Assembly (NCBI GenBank): GCA_002401765.2 | Contig: NVTY02000010.1 | Span: 94,421 to 158,420, forward strand | Reading direction: 5' to 3' | Length of the DNA: 64,000 nt | DNA from: Thiotrichaceae bacterium | GTDB taxonomy: Bacteria; Pseudomonadota; Gammaproteobacteria; SZUA-140 | Shown here: piece by piece, positions 1 to 9,054 of the stretch | Layout of the letters: every line of letters starts with the position of its first letter | How positions within the stretch are numbered: the stretch's first letter is position 1 | Position numbers and translations under genes: made by a program | The notes under the pieces: model-generated | Database searches by the model: none | What the model was told of the DNA's origin: nothing | What the model saw: only the letters and a program-made list of their open reading frames with translations

Positions 1-2
1 TT

Positions 3-956
3 ACTGAAGAGGAGGCGCGTTACTGTCAAAGTGTGGTCTCGCTGGTGGGGCCCGCACTAGAAGAGAAGCGCCTTAATGATCGCTGGTTGCCTCGCAAGGT
101 GATGGATTCAGGCTGGCAACAGCTAACGCGTCTTTTTGGTGCCTATTACCTCGGGCGTAAGCTGGTATTGTTGACGATTATTGCGATGGTGGTCTTTTTA
201 AGTCTTTATGAAGGCGAGTACTACCTCTCTTCTGATTCGGTTTTAGAGAGTTATATCCAACGCATGGTAACGGCCCCTAATGCCGGCTTTATTGAAAGCG
301 CCAATGTGCGCGCCGGTGACCTGGTTGAAAAAGATGATCTACTGGCGACCCTTGACGATAAGGATTTACGACTTGAACGGATGAAGTGGCTGAGTCAGCG
401 CAGTCAGCTGAAAAAACAGTATCAGGAAGCGCGTGCATCACGGGATCGTGCCAAGATGAATGTCATTGATGCACAGATTGACCAGGCCGATGCGCAGATT
501 AACCTGGTAGAGCAGAACTTAACGCGCAGCCGAATCACCGCGCCGTTTAGTGGCCTGGTGGTGAGCGGTGACTTGAGTCAAATGTTGGGTGGTGCGGTGC
601 AACAGGGTGAACTGTTGTTTGAACTGGCGCCGCTCGATGCCTACCGCCTGATCATTTATGTCGATGAACGCCGCATCGATGATGTGGTGGATGCGCAACG
701 TGGTGTGTTGGTGTTGTCATCACTGCCTGATGAAAGATTTCCCTTTGAAGTGAATAAAATAACCCCCGTGTCATCGGTGCGAGAGGGCGGTAATTTTTTC
801 CGCGTTGAGGCGCGGCTTGATGAGATCTCCGAGCGCTTGCGTCCGGGCATGGAAGGCATCGGAAAGATTTATATCGACGACCGCCTGTTGATCTCAATCT
901 GGACGCGTAATCTGGTTGAGTGGTGGCAGCTGCTGTTATGGGAGTGGTGGCCGTAG
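3..956 (+). CDS. HlyD-family periplasmic adaptor, 5' end outside window
   Basis: Membrane-fusion (adaptor) protein of an export system, anchored in the inner membrane with a periplasmic barrel-sandwich domain. The reading frame is open to the left edge, so the N-terminus is missing; homologues of this layout often carry a GAF domain there, but that part is not visible. Visible parts in order: a charged cytoplasmic stretch, one membrane segment (LVLLTIIAMVVFLSLY), a lipoyl-like half motif (TAPNAGFI...VRAGDLVEKDDLLATLDD), an alpha-helical hairpin rich in Q, R and A, the second lipoyl half (SRITAPFSGLVVSGDLSQ) and a beta domain (RVEARLDE...LRPGMEGIGKI). It ends 12 bp before the M50 protease gene and is almost certainly co-transcribed with it. 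The family is clear; the substrate is unknown. Confidence 0.85.
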   Translation, partial: TEEEARYCQSVVSLVGPALEEKRLNDRWLPRKVMDSGWQQLTRLFGAYYLGRKLVLLTIIAMVVFLSLYEGEYYLSSDSVLESYIQRMVTAPNAGFIESANVRAGDLVEKDDLLATLDDKDLRLERMKWLSQRSQLKKQYQEARASRDRAKMNVIDAQIDQADAQINLVEQNLTRSRITAPFSGLVVSGDLSQMLGGAVQQGELLFELAPLDAYRLIIYVDERRIDDVVDAQRGVLVLSSLPDERFPFEVNKITPVSSVREGGNFFRVEARLDEISERLRPGMEGIGKIYIDDRLLISIWTRNLVEWWQLLLWEWWP

Positions 957-968
957 GCCGCGCCTTCG

Positions 969-3110
969 ATGAGCGAGTCACTCTTTAGCCAATCCTGGTA
1001 CCGGGTCTGTGACCTGAAGGTGCGCCTGCGCAGCCATGCGAAAATCCTACGCCACACCTACCGTGACCAGGTGTGGTTTGTGTTGCAGGACCATGCGACC
1101 GGTAAGTTTCACCGTCTCACGCCAGAGGCCTATTCCATCATTAGTTTGATGGATGGTAAACGCACGTTGCAGCAAGTGTGGGAATCCGCCTGTGAACACC
1201 TGGGGGATGATATGCCGACGCAGGATGAGATGATTACGCTGCTGGGGAGCTTGCATCGTTCTGATGTGTTGCAGGCAGACCGGTTGCCTGATATCGGTGA
1301 CTTGCAAGAGCGGCAGCGCACTGGACGGCGCAAAAAAATATTGCAGCAATTCAAATCGCCACTCGGTATTCGCATCCCATTGTTTGACCCTGAGCGCTTT
1401 TTACAATGGAGTTTTCCTTTTGTTAAGCCCTTTATCGGCTGGTTGGGTGCGGTTATCTGGTTGATGGCCGTGGTAACCGCCGTGATATTGGCAAGTGTGA
1501 ACTGGGAACCGTTGACCGCCAATGTGGCGGACCGAGTGCTGGCAGCAGATAACTTGATTATGCTGATACTGGTCTATCCACTAGTGAAATTATTACATGA
1601 GCTGGGGCATGCCTACGCGGTTAAACGATGGGGTGGAGAGGTACATGAGGTCGGCATCATGCTGCTTGTTTTTATGCCTGTTCCCTATGTCGAAGCCTCG
1701 GCTGCATCGGCCTATCGCAGTAAATACCAGCGTATCTTTGTCAGTGCTGCGGGGATTTTTGCAGAAGTTTTTCTGGCTGCGCTCGCGATGATCTTATGGA
1801 GCTACTCTGAACCGGGCGTGATGCGTTCAGTACTGTTTAACGTGATGTTGATTGCGGGCATCTCGACCGTGCTGTTTAACGGTAACCCGCTACTGCGTTT
1901 TGATGCCTATTATGTGTTGGGCGATCTACTTGAAATTCCGAATTTAGGCGGGCGTGGTAATCAATATGTCGCCTACCTGGCGAAGCGTTATCTGTTGCGA
2001 ATGAAGGAGGCAATCTCTCCGGTTACTGCACCCGGTGAAGCGGGTTGGCTGGGCAGCTATGCGATCACCTCCTTCTTCTATCGTATGTTTATTATGGTGG
2101 TGATTATTCTGTTTGTGGCGACGCAATTTTTTGTGGTGGGGGTTGTGTTGGCAATGTGGGCATTTATCAATACGCTGATAATGCCGCTATGGAAGATTGT
2201 TTCGAGTTTTTTTACTGACCATCAACTTCAGGCACAGCGAGGGCGTGCCTCTGTGTTGGCGCTGGTTTCACTTTCACTAATTTTATTGCTGATATTTGTA
2301 TTGCCGATGCCGCTCACAACGCGTGTTGAAGGGGTTAGCTGGGCACCCGAGCAGTCGCAAATACGGATCGCGGCGAATGGCTTTGTAACAACGGTGGTGG
2401 CGACGCCGCTGCAAACCGTTTCGGTTGGTGAACCGTTGGTGGTCACTACTAATCCGGCGGTTGAAGCGCAGGTGAAGATCGCGCAGGCAGAGTTGAACGA
2501 GGCGCGTGCGCGCTATCAAGCAAGTGTTGGCGAGCGAGCCGAACGGGCAGTGATTCGAGAAGAGATCAAGCAGCTAAAAAATGAACTCCAGCGAGAGCAA
2601 GAACGACAGGCGGCATTAACGATTCATAGCCATAGTGATGGGGTGTTTATTGTTAACGATGCGCACAATCTGCCGGGGCGATATATGGTGCGCGGTGACA
2701 CCTTGGGTTATGTGATTAACCATCAGCAGATGTTGGTGCGGGCGGTGGTATCACAGGACTTTATTGACCTGCTCAGAAACCGGGCCGCATCCGTTGAAGT
2801 GCGTTTTGCATCTGATATTGCGCATTCCTATGCGGCAGAGGTGATCCAGGAAGTACCCGCGGCGAGCCATCAACTGCCCAGTATGGTGTTGAGTACGCAG
2901 GCGGGTGGCATCATTGCGGTAGATCCGTCGGCGGAAGACCAGGCGAGTGCCTATCGCAAGATCTTTCAGTTTGAACTGGCGGTGTCCGATGCCAACATTA
3001 CGCGTATTAATGAACGGGTCTTTGTCTTGTTTCGTCATCCGCCGGAGCCGTTGGCAAAACGACTTTATCGTGCAGTACGACGTGTATTGCTCAGTCAGTT
3101 TGATGCCTGA
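969..3110 (+). CDS. M50 (site-2 protease type) membrane metallopeptidase fused to a HlyD-like domain
   Basis: Polytopic inner-membrane zinc peptidase with a C-terminal periplasmic adaptor domain, 713 aa. The first ~110 residues resemble a PqqD-like winged-helix peptide-binding domain (YRLTPEAYSIISLMDGKRT-type pattern). Membrane helices start near residue 150. The zinc motif HELGH is at residues 210-214 and a second conserved acidic motif (NPLLRFDAYYVLGD) is near residue 312, so both M50 metal sites look intact. From about residue 450 a single lipoyl/barrel-sandwich domain with a coiled hairpin follows. Such M50-HlyD fusions are known from peptide and bacteriocin export clusters. It sits between an adaptor gene and a SecA-like gene (2 bp gap), suggesting a role in processing or escorting an exported polypeptide. 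The substrate is not in the window. Confidence 0.85.
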   Translation: MSESLFSQSWYRVCDLKVRLRSHAKILRHTYRDQVWFVLQDHATGKFHRLTPEAYSIISLMDGKRTLQQVWESACEHLGDDMPTQDEMITLLGSLHRSDVLQADRLPDIGDLQERQRTGRRKKILQQFKSPLGIRIPLFDPERFLQWSFPFVKPFIGWLGAVIWLMAVVTAVILASVNWEPLTANVADRVLAADNLIMLILVYPLVKLLHELGHAYAVKRWGGEVHEVGIMLLVFMPVPYVEASAASAYRSKYQRIFVSAAGIFAEVFLAALAMILWSYSEPGVMRSVLFNVMLIAGISTVLFNGNPLLRFDAYYVLGDLLEIPNLGGRGNQYVAYLAKRYLLRMKEAISPVTAPGEAGWLGSYAITSFFYRMFIMVVIILFVATQFFVVGVVLAMWAFINTLIMPLWKIVSSFFTDHQLQAQRGRASVLALVSLSLILLLIFVLPMPLTTRVEGVSWAPEQSQIRIAANGFVTTVVATPLQTVSVGEPLVVTTNPAVEAQVKIAQAELNEARARYQASVGERAERAVIREEIKQLKNELQREQERQAALTIHSHSDGVFIVNDAHNLPGRYMVRGDTLGYVINHQQMLVRAVVSQDFIDLLRNRAASVEVRFASDIAHSYAAEVIQEVPAASHQLPSMVLSTQAGGIIAVDPSAEDQASAYRKIFQFELAVSDANITRINERVFVLFRHPPEPLAKRLYRAVRRVLLSQFDA

Positions 3111-3112
3111 AC

Positions 3113-5110
3113 ATGGCTAGCTATCCTGATATTCTGCCTTCCTCTCGCATTCTCCATCTTGAGAAAACCGAACGTAAGATGGGCGCGCTGGATAATGCAA
3201 TGAAGTCGGTTATCACGCCGATTAAATTGCGTTTAACGATACTGCAGCGCCGCCATCTGCGCGGCATGGTGCGCAAGATTATCACTCAGCATGCCACGCT
3301 ATCATCATTAACGAATGACGAACTGCGTGCGCGTGTATTGCAGTTGCGTGGTGAGCTGTTAATCGAAGGGATGCAAGATGCATTGGTGATCCGTGCCTTT
3401 GCAATGATCCGTGAAACCGCGCAGCGCACCCTAGGGATGGCGCACTTTGATTCGCAGCTACTCGCCGGTCTGGCCATCCTCCGTTGCATGGTGATTGAGA
3501 TGGAGACCGGCGAAGGAAAGACGCTAACCGCAACACTGCCGGCTGCGACCGCAGCACTCGCTGGCGTACCGGTGCATGTGATTACCGTGAATGATTATTT
3601 GGCCGAACGTGATGCTGAAAGCATGGCGCCCGTCTATCAATGGCTCGGCCTGAGTATTGGGCATATCACACACGATGTTGAACATGGCATGCGAGCAGAA
3701 ATTTATGATCGTGATGTGGTCTACTGCACCAATACGGAGTTGGCATTCGATTATCTCAAAGATCGCATTGTACTGGGCAGTGCTACCCGCCCGTTGCACC
3801 TGCATGCAGAACAACTACAGGGCAAGCGTAATCGCAGTCATCAACTATTATTGCGTGGGCTTCATTTTGCAATTGTGGATGAGGCCGATAGCGTGCTGAT
3901 TGATGAGTCACGTACCCCGCTGGTGATCTCGGGTGGTGAAGATGGTGCAGACAACGGTGAAGAGAAGATGATGCGTGAAGCGCTAGCGCTGGCGCAACAA
4001 CTTGAAAATGAACTGCATTTTACCATCGATAAAGGTGAGGCGAAGATTGAACTGACTGAACGTGGCGAGTTGACCGTTTCTGAATTGGCCGCGGCCTATG
4101 GTGCGACCTGGAGTAGCCATATTCGACAGTTAGAGTTGGCGCGACAGGCGCTTTCTGCCCTCTATCTTTTTCAGCTCGATAAACACTACCTGATACGTGA
4201 TAACAAGATTCAGATTATTGATGAGCACACCGGGCGGGTGATGGAGGGGCGTAGCTGGGAGCGTGGTCTGCATCAGTTGATCGAAATCAAAGAAGGCTGC
4301 GAGGTGACCAAAGCGCGTGAAACAAAGGCGCGCATGAGTTATCAACGTTTCTTTCGTCGCTATCGCCATCTGGGCGGGATGACCGGCACGGTGAAAGAGG
4401 TCGCGCATGAGCTGCTATCGGTTTATGCCTTACCGACGATGGCGATTCCGTCACGGCGAGCGTCTCGTCGTATCAACCAGGGGATTCGTATCTTCCAGAC
4501 GGCTGAAGAAAAGTGGCGGGCGGTTTGTGATAGAGTGAAAACGCTGCATGAAGATGACCGTCCGATACTCATTGGTGTGCATTCGGTGGCGAGTTCTGAA
4601 CATTTGAGTGCACTGTTGGATGAACTGGGATTGGTGCACCGTGTATTGAATGCCAAGAATGACAGCGAAGAGGCGGCGATTGTGGCGCAGGCGGGCGAAT
4701 TTGGTTGCATCACCATCGCCACTAGTATGGCCGGGCGTGGTACCGACATTAAGCTGGCTGAGGGGGTTGATGAACAGGGCGGTTTGCATGTCATCCTCAC
4801 TGAACGTTTTGAAGCGGCACGTATCGATCGACAACTGGCAGGGCGTTGCGCACGTCAGGGGGATGCCGGTAGCTTTGAAGCACTGCTTTCTATGGAAGAT
4901 TATCTGCTGGAACGTTGGGCGGGACCGTTGAGTGCCTGTGCTAGCAGTGGTCTGTTGGCTGCTGTTGGATTGCGCCGCCCGCTATCTCATTGGGCGATGA
5001 GGCGTGTACAAAAACGACAGGAGCGGGCGCATAGTAAGGTGCGCCGTGATGTGTTTAAGATGGATGATAAAATGGGCGAGATGCTCGCGTTTTCAGGAGT
5101 AATAGAATAG
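3113..5110 (+). CDS. Short SecA-like preprotein translocase ATPase
   Basis: Motor ATPase of the SecA family, 665 aa, clearly shorter than housekeeping SecA (about 900 aa). Visible motifs: Walker A METGEGKT around residues 130-137, Walker B/DEAD segment IVDEADSVLIDESRTPL, the HTGRVMEGRSWERGLHQ region, and the helicase motif VI region (SMAGRGTDIKLAEGV, then RIDRQLAGRCARQGDAGS). The C-terminal part is abbreviated: the scaffold/wing region is reduced and there is no C-terminal zinc-binding tail, so contacts with SecB are not expected. The start is 2 bp after the M50 gene stop, and the stop overlaps the next adaptor gene. The context argues for a dedicated SecA2-like motor for one cargo rather than general secretion. 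That role is inference. Confidence 0.9.
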   Translation: MASYPDILPSSRILHLEKTERKMGALDNAMKSVITPIKLRLTILQRRHLRGMVRKIITQHATLSSLTNDELRARVLQLRGELLIEGMQDALVIRAFAMIRETAQRTLGMAHFDSQLLAGLAILRCMVIEMETGEGKTLTATLPAATAALAGVPVHVITVNDYLAERDAESMAPVYQWLGLSIGHITHDVEHGMRAEIYDRDVVYCTNTELAFDYLKDRIVLGSATRPLHLHAEQLQGKRNRSHQLLLRGLHFAIVDEADSVLIDESRTPLVISGGEDGADNGEEKMMREALALAQQLENELHFTIDKGEAKIELTERGELTVSELAAAYGATWSSHIRQLELARQALSALYLFQLDKHYLIRDNKIQIIDEHTGRVMEGRSWERGLHQLIEIKEGCEVTKARETKARMSYQRFFRRYRHLGGMTGTVKEVAHELLSVYALPTMAIPSRRASRRINQGIRIFQTAEEKWRAVCDRVKTLHEDDRPILIGVHSVASSEHLSALLDELGLVHRVLNAKNDSEEAAIVAQAGEFGCITIATSMAGRGTDIKLAEGVDEQGGLHVILTERFEAARIDRQLAGRCARQGDAGSFEALLSMEDYLLERWAGPLSACASSGLLAAVGLRRPLSHWAMRRVQKRQERAHSKVRRDVFKMDDKMGEMLAFSGVIE

Positions 5111-5112
5111 TG

Positions 5113-5865
5113 ATGGTGCGATTTCCACGCAAAAAAGGTCTTGTGGTAGCGATGAGTGCTGCGTTATTGATGGCCACCTCATCACTTGCCTTTGCGGCCG
5201 ATGATCTATTGGATGAGCGCTTTGAATGTCTGATTGAGCCCAATACCGTGGTTAAGGTGAGCAGTGAAACCGCGGGGGTGATTGATGAAATCATGGTGCA
5301 ACGAGGTGCTGGGGTGAAAAAAGGCGAGGTATTATTTGCCCTGACCACCGGGCGTGAGCGCGCAGCGGTTGAGTTGGCGCAGGCGCAACTCGATTTTAGC
5401 CAGCGAAAAGTGGTGCGCAATGAAGAGCTCTATCAGCAGCAGTTGATCTCTATTCATGAAAAAGATGAGATGGAGACTGAGAGCCAGATTGCTGAACTAG
5501 AATTGAAAGAGGCACAGGAAAACCTGAAAATTCGCAGCATTAAAAGCAAAATTGGCGGGGTAGTGGTAGAGCGCATGGCAGCGGCCGGTGAGCATGTTGG
5601 CGCGGCCCCGGTGATTGTTATCGCGAGTATTGACCCGCTGCATGTAGAGGTAGTGGTGCCAGCAGAATATTTTGGTACGATCAAAAAAAGGGCGAGTGCG
5701 TTGTTATACCCCTTCGACCCTATTGGCGGTGAATATAAAGCAAGGGTGATCGTGGTAGATCCTTTAATCGATGCCGCCAGTGGTACCTTTGGGGTGCGTT
5801 TGAAACTGCCCAACCCCGGTTATCGTCTGCCCGCGGGGCTGGGTTGTGAGGTGAAATTTCTGTGA
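5113..5865 (+). CDS. Exported HlyD/RND-type periplasmic adaptor
   Basis: Small periplasmic membrane-fusion protein, about 250 aa. It begins with a Sec signal peptide (LVVAMSAALLMATSSLAFAAD), followed by a lipoyl half motif (ETAGVIDEIMVQRGAGVKKG), a coiled-coil hairpin with Q/E-rich heptads (QLDFSQRKVVRNEELYQQQ and on), the second lipoyl half (IRSIKSKIGGVVVERMAAAG) and a beta-barrel region ending near the C-terminus (NPGYRLPAGLGCEVKFL). A GTG at 5110 overlaps the secA-like stop and an ATG follows at 5113; the ATG is preferred. It is the second independent adaptor of this operon, or the third adaptor domain counting the M50 fusion. That is unusual, since most type I-like exporters use one. No inner-membrane ABC or RND pump is encoded beside it in this window. 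Confidence 0.85.
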   Translation: MVRFPRKKGLVVAMSAALLMATSSLAFAADDLLDERFECLIEPNTVVKVSSETAGVIDEIMVQRGAGVKKGEVLFALTTGRERAAVELAQAQLDFSQRKVVRNEELYQQQLISIHEKDEMETESQIAELELKEAQENLKIRSIKSKIGGVVVERMAAAGEHVGAAPVIVIASIDPLHVEVVVPAEYFGTIKKRASALLYPFDPIGGEYKARVIVVDPLIDAASGTFGVRLKLPNPGYRLPAGLGCEVKFL

Positions 5866-5873
5866 GGTTAGCG

Positions 5874-6308
5874 ATGAGAAAGTGTCACGTAATTATTTCA
5901 GCAACGTTATTTGCCATCAGTCTTGTTGCGCCGGTGAATGCGGCGGAGCGAGCACCGCAAATAATAATCGATGGGTTGCTGGCCTATAAAACGGATGGCG
6001 CGGGCGTGGCGGTTGCCACCTGGCTTAAAGGGAGTGCGTTATCGAGTAAAAAGACCGCTGACCGACTAGAGCAGCAGTTGCAGAAGGTCGGACGTACCTG
6101 TGGCCAATATCGTGGCTACGAAACAGTGCATGTTAATCCTTTTTCAGACAGTGCTCGTTTTGTTTACATGCAACTCAACTACGGCGCATGCCCACTGTTT
6201 GGCCGTTTTGTGGTCTACAACACTGGACGTAGCTGGGTGCTGACGCAGGTGAATTTTAATGCCAATCCAGAGAAGGTATTGCCGCCGCAGCTACTAATAT
6301 CAGATTGA
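5874..6308 (+). CDS. Small secreted protein of the SecA/M50 operon, unknown function
   Basis: Periplasmic protein of about 144 aa with a clear signal peptide (CHVIISATLFAISLVAPVNAAE). I do not recognise the family. The mature part has an alternating hydrophobic pattern and two cysteines (TCGQYRGYETVH and NYGACPLFGRFV) that could form a disulfide. An upstream in-frame GTG at 5862 overlaps the adaptor stop, but the ATG at 5874 is preceded by GAGG six bases upstream and gives a better signal peptide, so that start is chosen. As last gene of the operon it may be a chaperone or assembly factor for the cargo. That is guesswork based only on position. Confidence 0.7.
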   Translation: MRKCHVIISATLFAISLVAPVNAAERAPQIIIDGLLAYKTDGAGVAVATWLKGSALSSKKTADRLEQQLQKVGRTCGQYRGYETVHVNPFSDSARFVYMQLNYGACPLFGRFVVYNTGRSWVLTQVNFNANPEKVLPPQLLISD

Positions 6309-6334
6309 TTATTAATGATGCGTGTACTTCGTTG

Positions 6335-6550
6335 TTACTCTGGGTTTCTCCTAGATTCGTCACCGTAAGTCGTTGTATTCTGAATGATCTGTGCTGGGGT
6401 GGGTGGTGTCAGCGAAAAGGCCTGTTGCTGAGAGAATGTAAGTGCCCAGCCCATCAACCCAGCGATGGCAACCGCAACGAGCCCCATTTTGATGCGACGG
6501 TTGCGCTGTCTGCGCATGATGTAATTAAGAACGGCCGTTTTTTTGTTCAT
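6335..6550 (-). CDS. Small single-span membrane protein, hypothetical
   Basis: 71 codons converging on the export operon. The protein has a basic N-terminus (MRRQRNRRIKMG), one hydrophobic helix (LVAVAIAGLMGWALTF) and a polar C-terminal tail. This is a normal pattern for a small bitopic protein and unlikely in a shadow frame, and no other gene covers this stretch. The upstream ribosome-binding site is weak (TTGAG just before the ATG). No family recognised. Confidence 0.4.
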   Translation of the reverse strand: MNKKTAVLNYIMRRQRNRRIKMGLVAVAIAGLMGWALTFSQQQAFSLTPPTPAQIIQNTTTYGDESRRNPE

Positions 6551-6705
6551 CTCAACACGTTACCTGACAGATTTCGGAAGGCAACATGATACTCTTTGTT
6601 GGCTATTTGTTCACCATTGGCGGCCTTTACAGGCGAGCAAATTGGGCTTGTAACAGCCACCTCATGCACGATCAATGAGTTACAGAAGTCAAGCGCAAAG
6701 AGGCA

Positions 6706-6735
6706 GTGACACCCGCTGTAGAGTGTCGTTATAAT
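6706..6735 (+). promoter_or_regulatory. Sigma70-type promoter for rdgC
   Basis: GTGACA at 6706-6711 and a perfect TATAAT at 6730-6735 are separated by 18 bp, placing transcription start about 35 bp upstream of the rdgC ATG. Seen by eye; start site not mapped. Confidence 0.55.
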
Positions 6736-6776
6736 CCTATTTCCGCGATGTGCGCTAACTCAATTGATGAAGACTT

Positions 6777-7703
6777 ATGTGGTTCAAAAACCTGCAGCTT
6801 TACCGTTTTACCAAACCGTTTGAATATAACGCTGAAACGCTTGAAGCATCGTTACAAACCAAGCCAAGCCGTCTCTGTGGGCCACATGAAGAGATGTGCC
6901 AGGGCTGGGGCTCTCCGATGGGACGCAAAGGCGAGATGCTGGTGCATGCCGCCAATGGTTTTCTAATGATCTGCGCCACCAAAGAAGAGAAGATCCTACC
7001 GGCTTCTGTGGTGCGTGAACATGTGAACGAGCGTGTTGAAAAAATCGAAGAGACACAGGCGCGCAAGGTGCGTAAAAAAGAGCGTGATAACCTGCGTGAT
7101 GACGTGATGGCCGAGCTATTGCCCCGAGCACTTAGCCGCACCATACATACTTTCGCTTTTATCGACCCCAAAGAGGGGCTGTTAATAGTGGATACCTCAT
7201 CGGCTGGCAAGGCTGAAGAGTTCACCGCACTGCTGCGTAAAACCCTTGGCTCACTACCCGTGGTACCACCGACGCCGAATGAAGCACCGTACGCGGTAAT
7301 GACCGAGTGGCTCACCAAAAATAATCACCCGCCTGAGTTCGGTGTTGAAGAAGAATGTGAATTGCGCGCCGCCGATATTGAAGGCAGCGTGGTGCGTTGT
7401 AAACGACTCGACCTCGGTAGTCCAGAAGTGAAACTACATCTTAAAGAAGGTAAGCTAGTCTCCAAGTTGGCACTCAACTGGCGTGACCGAATTACCTTTG
7501 TGCTGGATGAAAATTTCGCCATCAAACGCATCCGTTTCCTGGAAATTGTGCAGGACCAGGTGGATGATGTAGACACAGACGATGCTGCTGCACGTTTTGA
7601 TGTCGACTTCTCAATCATGACGCTAGAGCTATCACTCTTCATCAAACAGCTATTCGAAGCCTTTGGTGGCGAGAATATTGACGCGTTGGATGAGGCGGCA
7701 TAG
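6777..7703 (+). CDS. rdgC: Recombination-associated protein RdgC
   Basis: DNA-binding ring protein that coats duplex DNA and moderates RecA-dependent recombination; cytoplasmic or nucleoid-associated. Length 308 aa, close to the 303 aa E. coli protein. The characteristic opening MWFKNLQLYRF, the segment FLMICATKEEKILPASVVRE and the C-terminal region with SLFIKQLFEAFGG match the family. The start ATG lies just downstream of a good promoter (TATAAT at 6730). It is a single-gene unit; nothing around it belongs to a recombination operon. RdgC is widespread in beta- and gammaproteobacteria, which supports the taxonomic reading of the window. Confidence 0.95.
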   Translation: MWFKNLQLYRFTKPFEYNAETLEASLQTKPSRLCGPHEEMCQGWGSPMGRKGEMLVHAANGFLMICATKEEKILPASVVREHVNERVEKIEETQARKVRKKERDNLRDDVMAELLPRALSRTIHTFAFIDPKEGLLIVDTSSAGKAEEFTALLRKTLGSLPVVPPTPNEAPYAVMTEWLTKNNHPPEFGVEEECELRAADIEGSVVRCKRLDLGSPEVKLHLKEGKLVSKLALNWRDRITFVLDENFAIKRIRFLEIVQDQVDDVDTDDAAARFDVDFSIMTLELSLFIKQLFEAFGGENIDALDEAA

Positions 7704-7998
7704 GGTTATATTTTTGTAGGATGGAAAAATAAGCGTTGTTTTCTTAGCCCGCCAGGCATTGCGCAGCAACACCATTTATTTTTTATCCGGCATGTCTGAA
7801 AACATGAAGAGCATATGGGGTTGTTGATTGAAAAGGGGCTCACATAGGCTGCGCAATTTTTTCAGCTTTGCTGGCGGTAATTGAATTAAATAAGGTAAAC
7901 CCCCTGCTTTGCAGGGGCTCAGTTAACTTGCATTTTAGTGGTTGCATGATTAACCTGCCGCTCTGGGAATCAGGGGGCGCGTCTGGCATCGTTTTTAT
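7704..7998. other. Intergenic region with a GC-rich hairpin
   Basis: No gene recognised between the convergent rdgC and DUF3943 genes. A perfect 7-bp stem with 3-nt loop (CCCCTGC ttt GCAGGGG, 7901-7917) could terminate either gene, although neither side has a long T run. Confidence 0.4.
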
Positions 7999-8895
7999 CT
8001 ACCAGCGGTAACTATATTGCACTCCTAGTACCGGTATCTGAGTCCGGCGGTAACGATTGTCTAATGACGCATCGAAATCGGTGGCGCGGTAGGCTGGTAG
8101 TACCATGACTGGTGATAGCTGAGTGCTCTGCTCATCATCCCCAAACCACTCCTCCGTTTTGGCATTCATCGCCCCTAGCGGGTCTGTTAGCGCCATGATC
8201 CAGGCATCCCCCCAGCTCTCTTCTTCACCGCTGGCATGGCGAGCGCGGATCTCTTTGCGTAACTTCATGAAGTACATACCAAGAAAAGCACCTGCGACAG
8301 GGGTCACGATAATATCTTGTAGCGAGGGTTCTTCAAAAAAGGCTTCGAAGCCAAATTCAAATGAGGCAGAGAGCGCGGCGGAGTACCAGAATGCCGCATT
8401 TTCATCGTAGCCCCGTTCGCGTGCACGCACGTAGTATGCGCTGCCCCAGTATGGGTGCATGATGTAGTTGATGTCCCATTGGTCGCTATCCCAAACGGCA
8501 TGGCGGACGTTGTTTTTGTACTTATCGAAGCTGAATTCATCTTTTTGTTCATCTGACCAGCCGGAGAAACTCTGCGGCGAAATGTAGAGCAGCCCGACAA
8601 TCGTGACCTGATAGGCGAAAAAATATTTGGTATCTTTTATCAAACCTGCTTTGTCGCCACTGTGGGGCGCTGGGGTGTCGATGTCGCCGCTAATCGAATA
8701 GATGTTCTGTTGATGTGGTTTAGGTTTAATGCCTAGATGCGGAAGCCCCAGGGCTAGCCTGGCGGGGGTGTGCTGTGTTTGGTTTGCTGTATTACTACTT
8801 TCAAGCAGTGAGTAGGGCACTGAAGCCGCTTGAGTGACTGCAGAAAGTAAAATTAAACCCGATAGAGCGCTAATGAGGGCAGTACGTCGTAACAT
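7999..8895 (-). CDS. DUF3943-type envelope protein
   Basis: Exported protein of unknown function, about 298 aa. After a signal peptide (RRTALISALSGLILLSAVTQA) the core contains the segment WDINYIMHPYWGSAYY, which I associate with the DUF3943 family of probable outer-membrane-associated proteins. Several aromatic-rich stretches and a C-terminal aromatic end (VLGVQYSYRW) fit a membrane-inserted or barrel-like fold. The frame opens at a GTG at 8925, but the ATG at 8895 starts a cleaner signal peptide and is preferred. Downstream (left) is rdgC in convergent orientation; upstream lies a glycosyltransferase remnant. No functional link to either is apparent. Confidence 0.7.
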   Translation of the reverse strand: MLRRTALISALSGLILLSAVTQAASVPYSLLESSNTANQTQHTPARLALGLPHLGIKPKPHQQNIYSISGDIDTPAPHSGDKAGLIKDTKYFFAYQVTIVGLLYISPQSFSGWSDEQKDEFSFDKYKNNVRHAVWDSDQWDINYIMHPYWGSAYYVRARERGYDENAAFWYSAALSASFEFGFEAFFEEPSLQDIIVTPVAGAFLGMYFMKLRKEIRARHASGEEESWGDAWIMALTDPLGAMNAKTEEWFGDDEQSTQLSPVMVLPAYRATDFDASLDNRYRRTQIPVLGVQYSYRW

Positions 8896-9054
8896 TTTAG
8901 AGTACAAGGGCTTATCGGGTCTCACGCTGTATTAGATCCTGCTTGACCCGCTGAGGACGGGGAAAATGCAGGGGCTCTGGTTAAATAATTGATGCTGAAT
9001 GCTACAGCATCGAGCCGGTCGGCTGCAAGCTGTGTGGGGGGCTGATTTTATCAT

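Noticed and set aside
6587..6679. 30-codon frame with GGAAGG before ATG
   Set aside because: Very short, no conserved pattern, and it overlaps the probable upstream region of rdgC; the base rate of such frames is high.
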